From assembly GCF_003385185.1 (NCBI RefSeq), contig NZ_PQHZ01000030.1:1-64000 (forward strand): a stretch of DNA of 64,000 bases, given 5' to 3'. Source of the stretch: Amycolatopsis palatopharyngis (lineage in GTDB: Bacteria; Actinomycetota; Actinomycetes; Mycobacteriales; Pseudonocardiaceae). The notes under the pieces are model-generated. The model searched no databases. It saw only the letters and a list, made by a program, of their open reading frames with translations, and was not told where the DNA came from. Made by a program: the position numbers and the translations under genes. Shown piece by piece: positions 34,969 to 43,774 of this stretch. The stretch's first letter is position 1, and every line of letters begins with the position of its first letter.

Positions 34969-36849
34969 ATGGGTGCGTATTCCGAGACCTTCCGGCACAG
35001 CCTGGAGGATCCGGAGGGCTTCTGGCTCGAGGCGGCGAAGTCGATCGACTGGACCAGGCCCCCGACGCGAGCACTCGATGACAGCGGGGCACCGCTCTAC
35101 CGCTGGTTTCCCGACGGCGAGCTGAACACCGCCTACAACGCGCTCGACCGGCATGTCGAAGCCGGTCACGGCGATCGGGCAGCGCTCATCTACGACTCCC
35201 CCGTGACCGGCGCGAAACAGCGGTTCAGCTACGCGGAACTGCTGGACGAGGTCGCCAGATTCGCCGGGGCCCTCGCCTCGCTGGGAGTGGGCAAGGGCGA
35301 CCGGGTGATCATCTACCTGCCGATGGTGCCCGAGGCCGTGATCGCCATGCTCGGCTGCGCCCGGATCGGTGCGGTGCACTCCGTGGTGTTCGGCGGCTTC
35401 GCACCGAAGGAGCTGGCGGCCAGGGTGGAGGACGCCGAACCGAAGGTGATCGTGGCCGCCTCCTGTGGGATCGAGCCGACCAGGGTGGTGGAGTACAAGC
35501 CGATCATCGACGCCGCGCTGGAGACCACCCGGCACCAGCCGGACCGGGTCGTCGTCTTGCAGCGGGAGGCCGCGCGCGCCGACCTCGGCGAGCGGGACCT
35601 CGACTGGGCGGATCTGATGGCCTCGGCCGAGCCGGTGGCCCCGGTCCCGGTGGCCGCAACGGACCCGCTCTACGTGCTCTACACCTCGGGCACGACCGGA
35701 AAACCCAAGGGCGTCGTGCGCGACACCGGCGGTCACGCGGTCGCACTCGCCTGGTCCCTGCGCTACGTCTACGACGTCCGTCCCGGTGACGTCTGGTGGA
35801 CGGCGTCCGACGTCGGCTGGGTCGTCGGGCACTCCTATATCGTCTACGCGCCGCTACTGATCGGCGCGACCACCGTGCTGTACGAGGGCAAACCTGTGGG
35901 TACGCCGGACGCGGGTGCGTTCTGGCGGGTCATCGCCGAGCACGGGGTGAAGGCCTTGTTCACCGCACCTACGGCACTGCGGGCGGTCAAGAAGGTCGAT
36001 CCGGACGCCGCCGAGCTCGACAAGTACGACCTTTCCGGCTTCGGCACACTGTTCCTCGCGGGAGAACGACTGGATCCCGAGACCTACCACTGGGCGCACG
36101 ACAAACTCGCGGTACCTGTCGTCGACCACTGGTGGCAGACCGAAACAGGCTGGCCGATCTCGGCGAACCCGCGTGGTCTGGAGCCGCTGCCGGTCAAGCC
36201 GGGATCGTCGACGGTACCGATGCCGGGCTGGGACGTGCGGATCCTGGACCAGAGTGGCGAGGAGCTTCCCGCGGGCCAGGAAGGCGCGATCGCGATCCGG
36301 CTGCCACTGCCACCCGGCGCGCTGCCGACGTTGTGGGGCGACGACGATCGGTTCGTCGAGGCCTACCTTTCGCGTTACCCCGGTTACTACCTCACCGGCG
36401 ACTCGGGATACCGGGACTCCGACGGTTACCTGTTCGTCATGGGCCGGACCGATGACGTGATCAACGTGGCGGGGCACAGGTTGTCGACCGGGTCGATGGA
36501 GGCTGTGCTCGCCGCGCATCCGGCGGTGGCCGAATGTGCGGTGATCGGGGTCCGCGATCAGCTCAAAGGTCAGCTGCCACGGGGTTTCGTCGTCCTCAAG
36601 TCCGGTGTGGACATCGACGAGGAGACGCTGCGGAACGAACTGGTCGCCGCGATACGCGCGGACATCGGGCCGGTCGCGGCTTTCCGGCACGTCGCCGTGG
36701 TGGACGCGTTGCCGAAGACGCGGTCAGGCAAGATCCTGCGCAAGACGATGCGCGGGATCGCCGACGGCCGGGAGGAGCCGGTGCCGTCCACGATCGAGGA
36801 CCCCGCGGTTCTCGACGCGCTCCGCGAGGTCCTGCGCGACGAGGGTTGA
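34969..36849 (+). CDS. Propionyl/acetyl-CoA synthetase-like (PrpE type)
   Basis: 626-residue ANL acyl-CoA synthetase for a short-chain acid. Motifs are YTSGTTGKPKGVVRD, WWQTETGWPI, LTGDSGYRDSDGY and the C-terminal lysine KTRSGKILRK, a potential acetylation site. The N-terminal YSETFRHSLEDPEGFW block is typical of PrpE/AcsA. The ATG at 34969 has AGAAGGAGA upstream. Propionate is the likely substrate by similarity but is not proven by sequence. Confidence 0.88.
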   Translation: MGAYSETFRHSLEDPEGFWLEAAKSIDWTRPPTRALDDSGAPLYRWFPDGELNTAYNALDRHVEAGHGDRAALIYDSPVTGAKQRFSYAELLDEVARFAGALASLGVGKGDRVIIYLPMVPEAVIAMLGCARIGAVHSVVFGGFAPKELAARVEDAEPKVIVAASCGIEPTRVVEYKPIIDAALETTRHQPDRVVVLQREAARADLGERDLDWADLMASAEPVAPVPVAATDPLYVLYTSGTTGKPKGVVRDTGGHAVALAWSLRYVYDVRPGDVWWTASDVGWVVGHSYIVYAPLLIGATTVLYEGKPVGTPDAGAFWRVIAEHGVKALFTAPTALRAVKKVDPDAAELDKYDLSGFGTLFLAGERLDPETYHWAHDKLAVPVVDHWWQTETGWPISANPRGLEPLPVKPGSSTVPMPGWDVRILDQSGEELPAGQEGAIAIRLPLPPGALPTLWGDDDRFVEAYLSRYPGYYLTGDSGYRDSDGYLFVMGRTDDVINVAGHRLSTGSMEAVLAAHPAVAECAVIGVRDQLKGQLPRGFVVLKSGVDIDEETLRNELVAAIRADIGPVAAFRHVAVVDALPKTRSGKILRKTMRGIADGREEPVPSTIEDPAVLDALREVLRDEG

Positions 36850-36866
36850 GCAAGAACCGACACCCG

Positions 36867-36890
36867 TCGCACTTTCCCGGGAAAGTGCGA
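36867..36890. repeat. Intergenic palindrome, copy 7
   Basis: TCGCACTTTCCC followed by GGGAAAGTGCGA, a perfect 24-nt palindrome 17 nt after the stop of the PrpE-like gene. Confidence 0.9.
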
Positions 36891-36909
36891 TACCCCGCGT
36901 CCGCACCCA

Positions 36910-36933
36910 TCGCACTTTCCCGGGAAAGTGCGA
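36910..36933. repeat. Intergenic palindrome, copy 8
   Basis: Identical 24-nt perfect palindrome, starting 43 nt from the start of copy 7. Confidence 0.9.
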
Positions 36934-36971
36934 TGGTGCGCAGCGCTGACCTGGGACGGGACGGGGGCGCG

Positions 36972-36995
36972 GCGCACTTTCCCGGGAAAGTGCGC
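36972..36995. repeat. Intergenic palindrome, copy 9
   Basis: GCGCACTTTCCC followed by GGGAAAGTGCGC, perfect over 24 nt with the outermost pair changed from T-A to G-C. That change keeps the symmetry. Confidence 0.9.
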
Positions 36996-37089
36996 GGTGG
37001 AATGACTTGCCTCCGGGTGGCCGAAGACCCGCCGAAGACCTGCCGTGCATCTGGCGAGTACTCCGATTGGCGGATTTCCCCGTCGCAGG

Positions 37090-37105
37090 ATTGGTCTATA
37101 CCTTT
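37090..37105. promoter_or_regulatory. DasR-type (dre) site before the hexosaminidase gene
   Basis: ATTGGTCTATACCTTT matches the remembered dre consensus at about 12 of 16 positions, with the TGGTCTAxACC centre conserved. It lies 34 nt upstream of the GTG start. Chitin-degrading enzymes are known DasR targets in Streptomyces. Confidence 0.6.
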
Positions 37106-37138
37106 ACGGGTCTCCTCACCCCGTATCGGAGGTGTTCT

Positions 37139-38752
37139 GTGCGTAAGCGCATACCTGTGACCAGCCTGCTCGCCGCGGTAACGCTGGGTCTTTCCACTCT
37201 CGGCCTCGCGGCGGGAGCCGGCACCGCCGCGGCGACCCCGCCGGCGCCTGCACACGACAAACAGGGGCTGTCGGACGTGATCCCGGCGCCCGTCGAAGCC
37301 GAAGCCGACCCAGAGGCCGACTTCTGGCTCAGTCCGTTCACCCACATCCGGACCGAGCGCGGTTCGGCCGAAGCCAGGGAGGTCGGCAAGTACCTGGCGA
37401 GCACCCTGCGCCCGGCCACGGGATATCCGTTGCCGGTCACCTCGGCGAAGCACTCGTTCCTGCCGAGTATCTCGCTGGAGCTGGGCAGGACCGATCCCCG
37501 TGTCGGCGACCAGGGCTACCAGCTCGACGTCACCAAGCGCGGCGTGACCATCAAGGCCAACACCGCCGACGGCCTGTTCTCCGGCGTGCAGACACTGCGC
37601 CAGTTGCTGCCCGCGCAGATCGCGGCGGACTCTCCGCAGCCAAGAATCTGGACGGTGCCCGGCGGCAACATCCTCGACTACCCGAGGTTCGGTTACCGGG
37701 GGGCGATGCTGGACCTGGCCCGGCATTTCCACGAGCCGGACGAGATCAAGGCCTACATCGACCAGATCGCCGCCTACAAGATCAACTACCTGCATCTGCA
37801 CCTGACCGACGACCAGGGCTGGCGGATCCAGATCGACAGCTGGCCCGAGCTCACGAAGAAGAGCGGTGGCCCCGGAACGGGCGTGGACGGCGAAGGGCCG
37901 GGCTTCCTGACCAAGGCCGAGTACGCCGAGCTGAACGCCTATGCGGCATCCAGGCACATCACGATCATCCCGGAGATCGATATGCCGGGTCACACCAACG
38001 CGGCCCAGCACGCGTACGCGGAACTGAACTGTGACGGCGTCGCGGTGCCACCGCGCACCGACATCGAGGTCGGGTACAGCTCACTGTGCATCGACTCGGA
38101 GATCACGTACACCTTCGTCGAGGACGTCATCCGGGAACTCGCCGAGATGACCCCCGGCCCGTACCTGCACATCGGCGGGGACGAGGCACACGCCACCACC
38201 GACGAGGACTACCGGAAGTTCATGGACCGGGTCATGCCGATGGTCGCCAAGTACGGCAAGACCATCTACGGCTGGGACGAGATCATGCAGGTGGACCCGC
38301 CCACCTCTGCCATCGGGCAGTTCTGGGACACCGACGGCCAGGACGCCGACGTCGCGGAGGCGGTCGCCAGGGGCAACAAGATCGTGCTCTCCCCGGCGAA
38401 CAAGGCCTACCTGGACATGAAGTACGACGAGAGCACCCCGATCGGCCTGAGCTGGGCCGGCTACGTCGAGGTGCGCGACGCGTACGACTGGAACCCGGGC
38501 AACCACGTTCAGGACGTGCCGGAGTCCGGTGTGCTCGGTGTCGAGGCTCCACTGTGGTCGGAAACGCTGCGCACGCTCGACCATATCGAGTACATGGCGT
38601 TTCCGCGGCTGCCCGCGATCGCGGAACTCGGCTGGTCCACCGAGGCAAGCCACGACTGGGAGTCGTTCCGCCAGCGGCTCGGCGCGCAGGCACCACGCTG
38701 GGAGCAGCAGGGCATCAACTTCTACCGCTCTCCGCAGGTCGACTGGCAGTGA
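37139..38752 (+). CDS. Secreted beta-N-acetylhexosaminidase (GH20)
   Basis: 537 residues from a GTG with TCGGAGG upstream. A Sec signal peptide covers about residues 1-33 (cleavage after GTAAA). A GH20b alpha/beta domain precedes the TIM barrel. The catalytic Asp-Glu pair is in YLHIGGDEAHA, with the substrate motif HLHLTDDQGWRI. It releases terminal GlcNAc from chito-oligosaccharides outside the cell. A dre-like site upstream suggests induction by GlcNAc. Confidence 0.94.
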   Translation: MRKRIPVTSLLAAVTLGLSTLGLAAGAGTAAATPPAPAHDKQGLSDVIPAPVEAEADPEADFWLSPFTHIRTERGSAEAREVGKYLASTLRPATGYPLPVTSAKHSFLPSISLELGRTDPRVGDQGYQLDVTKRGVTIKANTADGLFSGVQTLRQLLPAQIAADSPQPRIWTVPGGNILDYPRFGYRGAMLDLARHFHEPDEIKAYIDQIAAYKINYLHLHLTDDQGWRIQIDSWPELTKKSGGPGTGVDGEGPGFLTKAEYAELNAYAASRHITIIPEIDMPGHTNAAQHAYAELNCDGVAVPPRTDIEVGYSSLCIDSEITYTFVEDVIRELAEMTPGPYLHIGGDEAHATTDEDYRKFMDRVMPMVAKYGKTIYGWDEIMQVDPPTSAIGQFWDTDGQDADVAEAVARGNKIVLSPANKAYLDMKYDESTPIGLSWAGYVEVRDAYDWNPGNHVQDVPESGVLGVEAPLWSETLRTLDHIEYMAFPRLPAIAELGWSTEASHDWESFRQRLGAQAPRWEQQGINFYRSPQVDWQ

Positions 38753-38759
38753 CCACCGT

Positions 38760-38799
38760 CCCCAGACCGGGAATTCGTGAATGAATTCCCGGTCTGGGG
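38760..38799. terminator. Bidirectional terminator hairpin
   Basis: CCCCAGACCGGGAATTC (38760-38776) pairs perfectly with GAATTCCCGGTCTGGGG (38783-38799): 17 bp with a 6-nt loop. It lies exactly between the convergent hexosaminidase and DUF779 genes. Confidence 0.85.
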
Positions 38800-38802
38800 C
38801 AG

Positions 38803-39189
38803 TCAGCCGGCTGTGGGACCGTCCAACTCGGCCACCTCGGTGTCGGTGAGCAGGCGGGAACGGATCAGGAACCGCACGCCCTCCGGCGCCTCCAGGGAGA
38901 ACCCGCTCCCCCTGCCCGGCACCACGTCGATGGTCAGGTGGGTGTGCCGCCAGTACTCGAACTGCGGACCGGACATCCACACCGGAACATCGGCGATCCC
39001 GGGCACCACCAGGTCGCCGAGCCGCACGTCGGCCGCGCCCGTGCGGAACTCGCCCTGCGGGTAACACATCGGCGCGCTGCCGTCACAGCAACCGCCGGAC
39101 TGGTGGAACATCACCGGGCCGTGCTGCTCCACGAGCCGCCGCAGCAACCCGGCCGCGGCCTCCGTCAGATCGACCCGCCTTGCCAGCAT
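38803..39189 (-). CDS. DUF779 protein linked to aldehyde dehydrogenase
   Basis: 128 residues. The conserved blocks FHQSGGCCDGSAPMC, PVWMSGPQFEYW and HTHLTIDVVPG are diagnostic of DUF779. The Cys/His content suggests a metal or redox role, but function is not known. These genes regularly accompany acetaldehyde-type dehydrogenases, as here. The ATG at 39189 has GGGAGG about 9 nt upstream, and a palindromic repeat stands just before that ribosome site. Confidence 0.88.
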   Translation of the reverse strand: MLARRVDLTEAAAGLLRRLVEQHGPVMFHQSGGCCDGSAPMCYPQGEFRTGAADVRLGDLVVPGIADVPVWMSGPQFEYWRHTHLTIDVVPGRGSGFSLEAPEGVRFLIRSRLLTDTEVAELDGPTAG

Positions 39190-39208
39190 CGCGTTCACCC
39201 TCCCTTCC

Positions 39209-39232
39209 TCGCACTTTCCCGGGAAAGTGCGA
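39209..39232. repeat. Intergenic palindrome, copy 10
   Basis: Perfect 24-nt palindrome TCGCACTTTCCC/GGGAAAGTGCGA placed immediately upstream of the DUF779 ribosome site. A hairpin here could influence translation or protect the mRNA. Confidence 0.9.
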
Positions 39233-39271
39233 GGCCGCTTGCGGGCACGCCCAGGTCGCAGGTTTTTCGAC

Positions 39272-39295
39272 TCGCACTTTCCCGGGAAAGTGCGA
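39272..39295. repeat. Intergenic palindrome, copy 11
   Basis: Perfect 24-nt palindrome, 50 nt after the aldehyde dehydrogenase stop, between the two genes of the unit. Confidence 0.9.
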
Positions 39296-39344
39296 TACCG
39301 CGCGTGCGCAACTACGACACCTTGCGGCGAAGGTGCGTCGCCGA

Positions 39345-40868
39345 TCAGAAGAAGCCCAATGCCTGGTCGGAGTAGCTGACCAGCATGTTCTTCGTCTGCT
39401 GGTAGTGATCCAGCATCATCTTGTGGTTTTCCCTGCCGATCCCGGAGGCCTTGTAACCGCCGAAGGCCGCGTGCGCGGGGTAGGCGTGATAGTTGTTCAC
39501 CCACACCCGGCCCGCCTGGATGTCGCGACCGGCCCGGTAGGCCACGTTGCCGTCCCTGGACCAGACGCCCGCACCGAGCCCGTACAGGGTGTCGTTCGCG
39601 ATCTTCAGCGCGTCGTCGTAGTCGTCGAACCTGGTCACCGACACCACGGGACCGAAGATCTCCTCCTGGAAGATCCGCATCTTGTTGTCGCCCTCGAAGA
39701 TCGTCGGCTGCATGTAGTAGCCGCCGGAGAGCTCCCCACCGAGATCCATCCGCTCGCCACCGGTGAGCACCTTCGCGCCCTCCTGCCTGCCGATGTCGAC
39801 GTAGGAGAGGATCTTCTCCAGCTGGTCGTTGGAGGCCTGCGCGCCGATCTGCGTCTCGGTGTCGAGCGGGTGTCCCTGCTTGATCCGCTTCGTCCGCTCG
39901 ACGACGTCGCCGAGGAACCGGTCGTAGATGCCGGACTGCACCAGCGCCCGGGACGGGCAGGTGCAGACCTCGCCCTGGTTCAGCGCGAAGAGGGTGAAAC
40001 CCTCCTGCGCCTTGTCGTAGAACGCGTCGTCGGCCGCCGCGACGTCGTCGAAGAAGATGTTCGGGCTCTTGCCGCCGAGTTCCACCGTGACCGGGATGAT
40101 GTTCTCGCTGGCGTACTGCAGGATCAGCCTGCCCGTCGTGGTCTCGCCGGTGAAGGCGACCTTGCGCACCCTCGAACTGGAGGCCAGCGGCTTGCCTGCC
40201 TCCACCCCGAAGCCGTTGACGACGTTCAGCACGCCGGGCGGGATGAGATCGCCGATCAGCGAGAGCAGAACGTGGATCGAGGCCGGTGTCTGCTCTGCCG
40301 GTTTGAGCACGACGGCGTTGCCTGCCGCGAGCGCCGGTGCCAGCTTCCACGTCGCCATGAGCAGCGGGAAGTTCCACGGGATGATCTGGCCGACCACACC
40401 GAGCGGCTCCTGGAAGTGGTAAGCCACGGTGTTCGCGTCGATCTGTGAGATACCGCCCTCCTGCGCGCGCAGGGCCCCGGCGAAGTACCGGAAGTGGTCG
40501 ATGGCGAGCGGGATGTCCGCCGCGAGCGTCTCCCGGACCGGCTTACCGTTCTCCCAGCTCTCGGCCACCGCGATCCGCTCGAGGTTCTGCTCCATCCGGT
40601 CGGCGATCCGGAGCAGAACGTTCGCCCGCTCGTCGGCCGAAGTCCGGCCCCACGCCGGCGCCGCCCCCTCCGCGGCGTCGAGTGCCCGTTCGATGTCCTC
40701 GGCCGTGCCGCGGGCGATCTCGGTGAAGACCTGACCGGTGATCGGGGTCGGGTTGTCGAAGTACTGCCCCTTCATCGGCGGCACGTACTCGCCGCCGATG
40801 AAGTGGTCGTAACGAGGCGCGTAGTCGACGACGCTGCCTTCGGTGTTGGGTGCCGCGTACTTGGCCAT
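39345..40868 (-). CDS. NAD-dependent aldehyde dehydrogenase (acetaldehyde/ExaC type)
   Basis: 507 residues. The catalytic Cys is in GEVCTCPSR, the general-base Glu in VELGGKSPN, and cofactor residues are in PWNFPLL and FTGETTTG. It oxidises short aldehydes to acids. The ATG at 40868 gives MAKYAAPNTEG. It is transcribed with the DUF779 gene and divergently from a GAF-domain regulator, the common arrangement for ethanol/acetaldehyde-induced genes. Confidence 0.93.
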   Translation of the reverse strand: MAKYAAPNTEGSVVDYAPRYDHFIGGEYVPPMKGQYFDNPTPITGQVFTEIARGTAEDIERALDAAEGAAPAWGRTSADERANVLLRIADRMEQNLERIAVAESWENGKPVRETLAADIPLAIDHFRYFAGALRAQEGGISQIDANTVAYHFQEPLGVVGQIIPWNFPLLMATWKLAPALAAGNAVVLKPAEQTPASIHVLLSLIGDLIPPGVLNVVNGFGVEAGKPLASSSRVRKVAFTGETTTGRLILQYASENIIPVTVELGGKSPNIFFDDVAAADDAFYDKAQEGFTLFALNQGEVCTCPSRALVQSGIYDRFLGDVVERTKRIKQGHPLDTETQIGAQASNDQLEKILSYVDIGRQEGAKVLTGGERMDLGGELSGGYYMQPTIFEGDNKMRIFQEEIFGPVVSVTRFDDYDDALKIANDTLYGLGAGVWSRDGNVAYRAGRDIQAGRVWVNNYHAYPAHAAFGGYKASGIGRENHKMMLDHYQQTKNMLVSYSDQALGFF

Positions 40869-40892
40869 GAGCTGTACTGCCCTCCTGCTGCG

Positions 40893-40953
40893 TTGCACGA
40901 GTCCTGCTGATGGCGGTGAAGGTAAGGAGGGCAACGTTGCACGGACGTTGCAG
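40893..40953. promoter_or_regulatory. Candidate operator of the aldehyde dehydrogenase promoter
   Basis: The 116-nt divergent gap holds the perfect palindrome GCAACGTTGC (40931-40940) and TTGCAC/TTGCAG half-sites at 40893, 40937 and 40948. These repeats are likely binding sites for the adjacent GAF regulator. Binding is inferred. Confidence 0.5.
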
Positions 40954-40984
40954 TCTCGTGAGCGGCGTCACTAGTGTCGTCGGC

Positions 40985-42472
40985 ATGGCGCTGCGGCCAA
41001 CAGCCGAGATGCTGCGCGACCCGATCTCGTACGCGCGGCTGCTGAGTCGCGTCCACGACGAGGTCCTCTCCGGCGAACCGGCATCGCACGCCCCGCGCCC
41101 GGTGATCTCGCAGTCCTGGGATCGCTCCCTCGCCGCACGGGTGGATCCGGACAGCAAGCTGCCACCGCAGGTGTACGGCAGAGGGGAGCTTGACGACGTC
41201 CGCGCGGCGCACCCGCTCGCGCCCGTGCTCCCGCTGCTGCGCGAAACGCTGGTGAGCATCGCCGACGACGCGCAGCACATCATGATCGTCACCGACGCGG
41301 AGGGGCACATACTCTGGCGGGAGGGTTCGACCGGCGTGTGCGTCCGGGCGGACCGGGTGGGCCTGGCCGAGGGCACCAGCTGGGCGGAGGAGGCGATCGG
41401 CACGAACGCGATGGGCACAGCACTGGCGACCGGCGGTCCGGTGCAGATCTACTCCGCCGAGCACCTGGTGCGCACGTACCACACCTGGACCTGCGCGGCG
41501 GCACCGTTACACGACCCGGAGACCGGCGCGCTGCTCGGCGCGATCGACGTCAGCGGCCCGCTGCGCACCGTGCATCCGGCGATGCTCGCGTTGGTGACCG
41601 CCTCCGCCGGGCTCGCCGAAGGGCAGTTGCGGGCACAGTTGGCGGTGCGTGACGAGCGGTTGCGCCGGACGAACATGCGACACCTGGAAGCCCTGCGCGG
41701 TGAGCCGGGCGCGCTGCTTTCCGCGACCGGCAGAGTGCTCGCCGCAGAGTCCTGCGGGCAGCTTCCCTCCACTGTGGAGGTTCGCTCCAGGGGCGGAACC
41801 GTCGCACTGCCCGACGGCAGACTCGGCGAGCTCGAACCACTGAGCGAGGGATTCCTGCTCCGATTGCACCGGGCCGCGCTCCCGCGAAGCACCCCGGCGC
41901 CACGACTGAACCTGACATTCCTCTCCGGAGGCGAGCCACTGGCCACGGTGGACGGAAGAGAGATCCCGCTGACACTGCGGCACGCCGAGATCCTCACGCT
42001 ACTGGCACTGCATCCAGGTGGACTCACCGCGGACCGGCTGGCCTTCCAGCTCTACGGTGACGCGGGCAATCCGGTGACCGTGCGCGCCGAGATCCACCGG
42101 CTGCGTACCCAACTCGGTTCCGCGGTCGTGCGGACGCGGCCATACCGGCTCGCCGCCGACATCGACGCCGACTTCCTCCGCGTGCGCGACGCACTGCGCA
42201 GGGGCGCGGTGCGGCAGGCAGTGGCGTTCTTCGACGGCCCGCTGCTCCCCGACTCCGAGTCCCCCGCGGTCCGGGAGGAGCGGGAGTCACTCGAGGCGCT
42301 CATCCGGAGGGTCGTCGTCGAGAGTGCCGACACGGAGGCACTCTGGGGTTTCTGGGACACCTCGTGCGGCGTGGACGACCCGGAGGTTGTGGCGGCCCTG
42401 TGCGCCGCACTGCCCGCCGAGGACCCGCGCAGGTCCGTGGCACTCACACACCAGGCGCGCCTGGCACCGTGA
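40985..42472 (+). CDS. GAF-domain regulator (AcoR-like) without AAA domain
   Basis: 495 residues. Residues about 60-235 are the N-terminal sensor of the AcoR group: SQSWDRSL, a GAF core, and EEAIGTNAMGTAL. The central sigma-54 AAA+ module of classic AcoR is missing; instead a winged-helix region (PLTLRHAEILTLLALHPGG, about 320-400) serves as a DNA-binding candidate. It probably activates the divergent aldehyde dehydrogenase/DUF779 operon through sigma-70-type polymerase. The ATG at 40985 is preferred over 40910. Confidence 0.82.
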   Translation: MALRPTAEMLRDPISYARLLSRVHDEVLSGEPASHAPRPVISQSWDRSLAARVDPDSKLPPQVYGRGELDDVRAAHPLAPVLPLLRETLVSIADDAQHIMIVTDAEGHILWREGSTGVCVRADRVGLAEGTSWAEEAIGTNAMGTALATGGPVQIYSAEHLVRTYHTWTCAAAPLHDPETGALLGAIDVSGPLRTVHPAMLALVTASAGLAEGQLRAQLAVRDERLRRTNMRHLEALRGEPGALLSATGRVLAAESCGQLPSTVEVRSRGGTVALPDGRLGELEPLSEGFLLRLHRAALPRSTPAPRLNLTFLSGGEPLATVDGREIPLTLRHAEILTLLALHPGGLTADRLAFQLYGDAGNPVTVRAEIHRLRTQLGSAVVRTRPYRLAADIDADFLRVRDALRRGAVRQAVAFFDGPLLPDSESPAVREERESLEALIRRVVVESADTEALWGFWDTSCGVDDPEVVAALCAALPAEDPRRSVALTHQARLAP

Positions 42473-42476
42473 CGGA

Positions 42477-43670
42477 GTGACCAGAGGCCGGCTGACCCTT
42501 CTCGCGGCGCTGGGGATAGACAACTTCGGCTCCGGCCTGTTCCTACCGCTCACCCTCATCTATCTCACCCACGTGGTGCAGCTGCCACTCGCCGTCGCCG
42601 GATCGGCGGTCACCGCGGGGACTCTCGCGGGGCTGCTGGCACCACCGCTGGCCGGCAGGCTGGTCGACCTGATCGGGCCGCGAGCCGTGGTGATCATCTC
42701 GCAGCTCGTGCAGGCGATCGGCGCCTGCTGCTACCTGCTGGCCGACGGGGTACCCATGGTCGTCGCGGCGGCCCTGTTGATCGCGGGCGGGCTACAGCTC
42801 TTCTACTGTTCCCTGTTCGTCCTGGTCGCCGACGTTTCTTCGGAGGTACTGAAGGACCGTCCGTTCGCGGTGGTGACCATGGTGCGCGCGGGTTCCTTCG
42901 GCCTCGGTGCGCTCGTGGCAGGGGCCTTGCTGACAGCGTGGGGTCCGGCCGGTTACCAGGTCGCGCTCGTGACGAACGCGGTAACGCTGGTCATCGCCGC
43001 ACTGTTGCTCGGCATCGGCGTCAGCACGCCTAGGCCGAGCCCGGCCCCGGAATCCGGCATACGACGCCCTACCGGCCTGCTACGTGACCGGCCCTACCTT
43101 GCGCTGATCGTCGTCTCCAGCCTGTTCGGGCTGTCCCTCGACTTCTTCCTGGTCGGTATGCCGGTCTTCGTGCTCGACCAGCTCGGCGGCCCGTCCTGGC
43201 TGCCGGGGGCGATACTGGCCCTGCTGACCACCGTGACCAGCTTTGGCAGCACGGCCGCTTTGCGCCTCACCCGGCACCTGACCCGGATCGGGGCGATGTC
43301 CCTCGGCTCGGCGCTGTACGCGGTGTGGTGCGTCGTCAGCCTGGCCGCCGTGGCGGTTCCCGCACCGTGGCTACCCGCCTATCTGCTGACCGTGACGCTG
43401 GTGATGGCCGCGGCGAACCTGGTGTTCGGGCCGCGGTCCAATGCGCTCGCCGAAGCCGCGGCTCCCCGCGCGGCCAGGGGCCGGTACCTGGCCTCCTACC
43501 AGTACGCGTTCGCCTCGGCCCAGATCGTCGCGCCCGCGGTGGTAGCGCTGTTCTCGGTGGCGATCTGGCTGCCATGGGTCGTGGTCGCGGCAGCGGCGGT
43601 CGCCGCCTCGGTTGGCCTGCGCGCACTGGCTCCCCGGCTGCCGCCGCACGCCGTCGACCCGCGCACGTAA
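42477..43670 (+). CDS. MFS transporter
   Basis: 397 residues, GTG start 4 nt after the regulator stop. Twelve hydrophobic helices and the loop motif GRLVDLIGPRAVV identify a major facilitator. Its drug-efflux-like layout (12 helices, about 400 residues) does not reveal the substrate. Co-transcription with the GAF regulator is likely. Confidence 0.83.
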   Translation: MTRGRLTLLAALGIDNFGSGLFLPLTLIYLTHVVQLPLAVAGSAVTAGTLAGLLAPPLAGRLVDLIGPRAVVIISQLVQAIGACCYLLADGVPMVVAAALLIAGGLQLFYCSLFVLVADVSSEVLKDRPFAVVTMVRAGSFGLGALVAGALLTAWGPAGYQVALVTNAVTLVIAALLLGIGVSTPRPSPAPESGIRRPTGLLRDRPYLALIVVSSLFGLSLDFFLVGMPVFVLDQLGGPSWLPGAILALLTTVTSFGSTAALRLTRHLTRIGAMSLGSALYAVWCVVSLAAVAVPAPWLPAYLLTVTLVMAAANLVFGPRSNALAEAAAPRAARGRYLASYQYAFASAQIVAPAVVALFSVAIWLPWVVVAAAAVAASVGLRALAPRLPPHAVDPRT

Positions 43671-43694
43671 CCGGTGCCCGCCAAGTGCACCGGT
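43670..43694 (+). terminator. Possible terminator after the MFS gene
   Basis: ACCGGTGC (43670-43677) pairs with GCACCGGT (43687-43694) across a 9-nt loop, starting at the last base of the MFS stop codon. It is a short stem without a T-tract, so evidence is weak. Confidence 0.35.
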
Positions 43695-43774
43695 CCGGCT
43701 GGACACTTCGAGCCCGGTTGCCGAACAATGGCCGAAGTATGAACGACCAGTGAACGCGATGAGAGAGAAATCCG

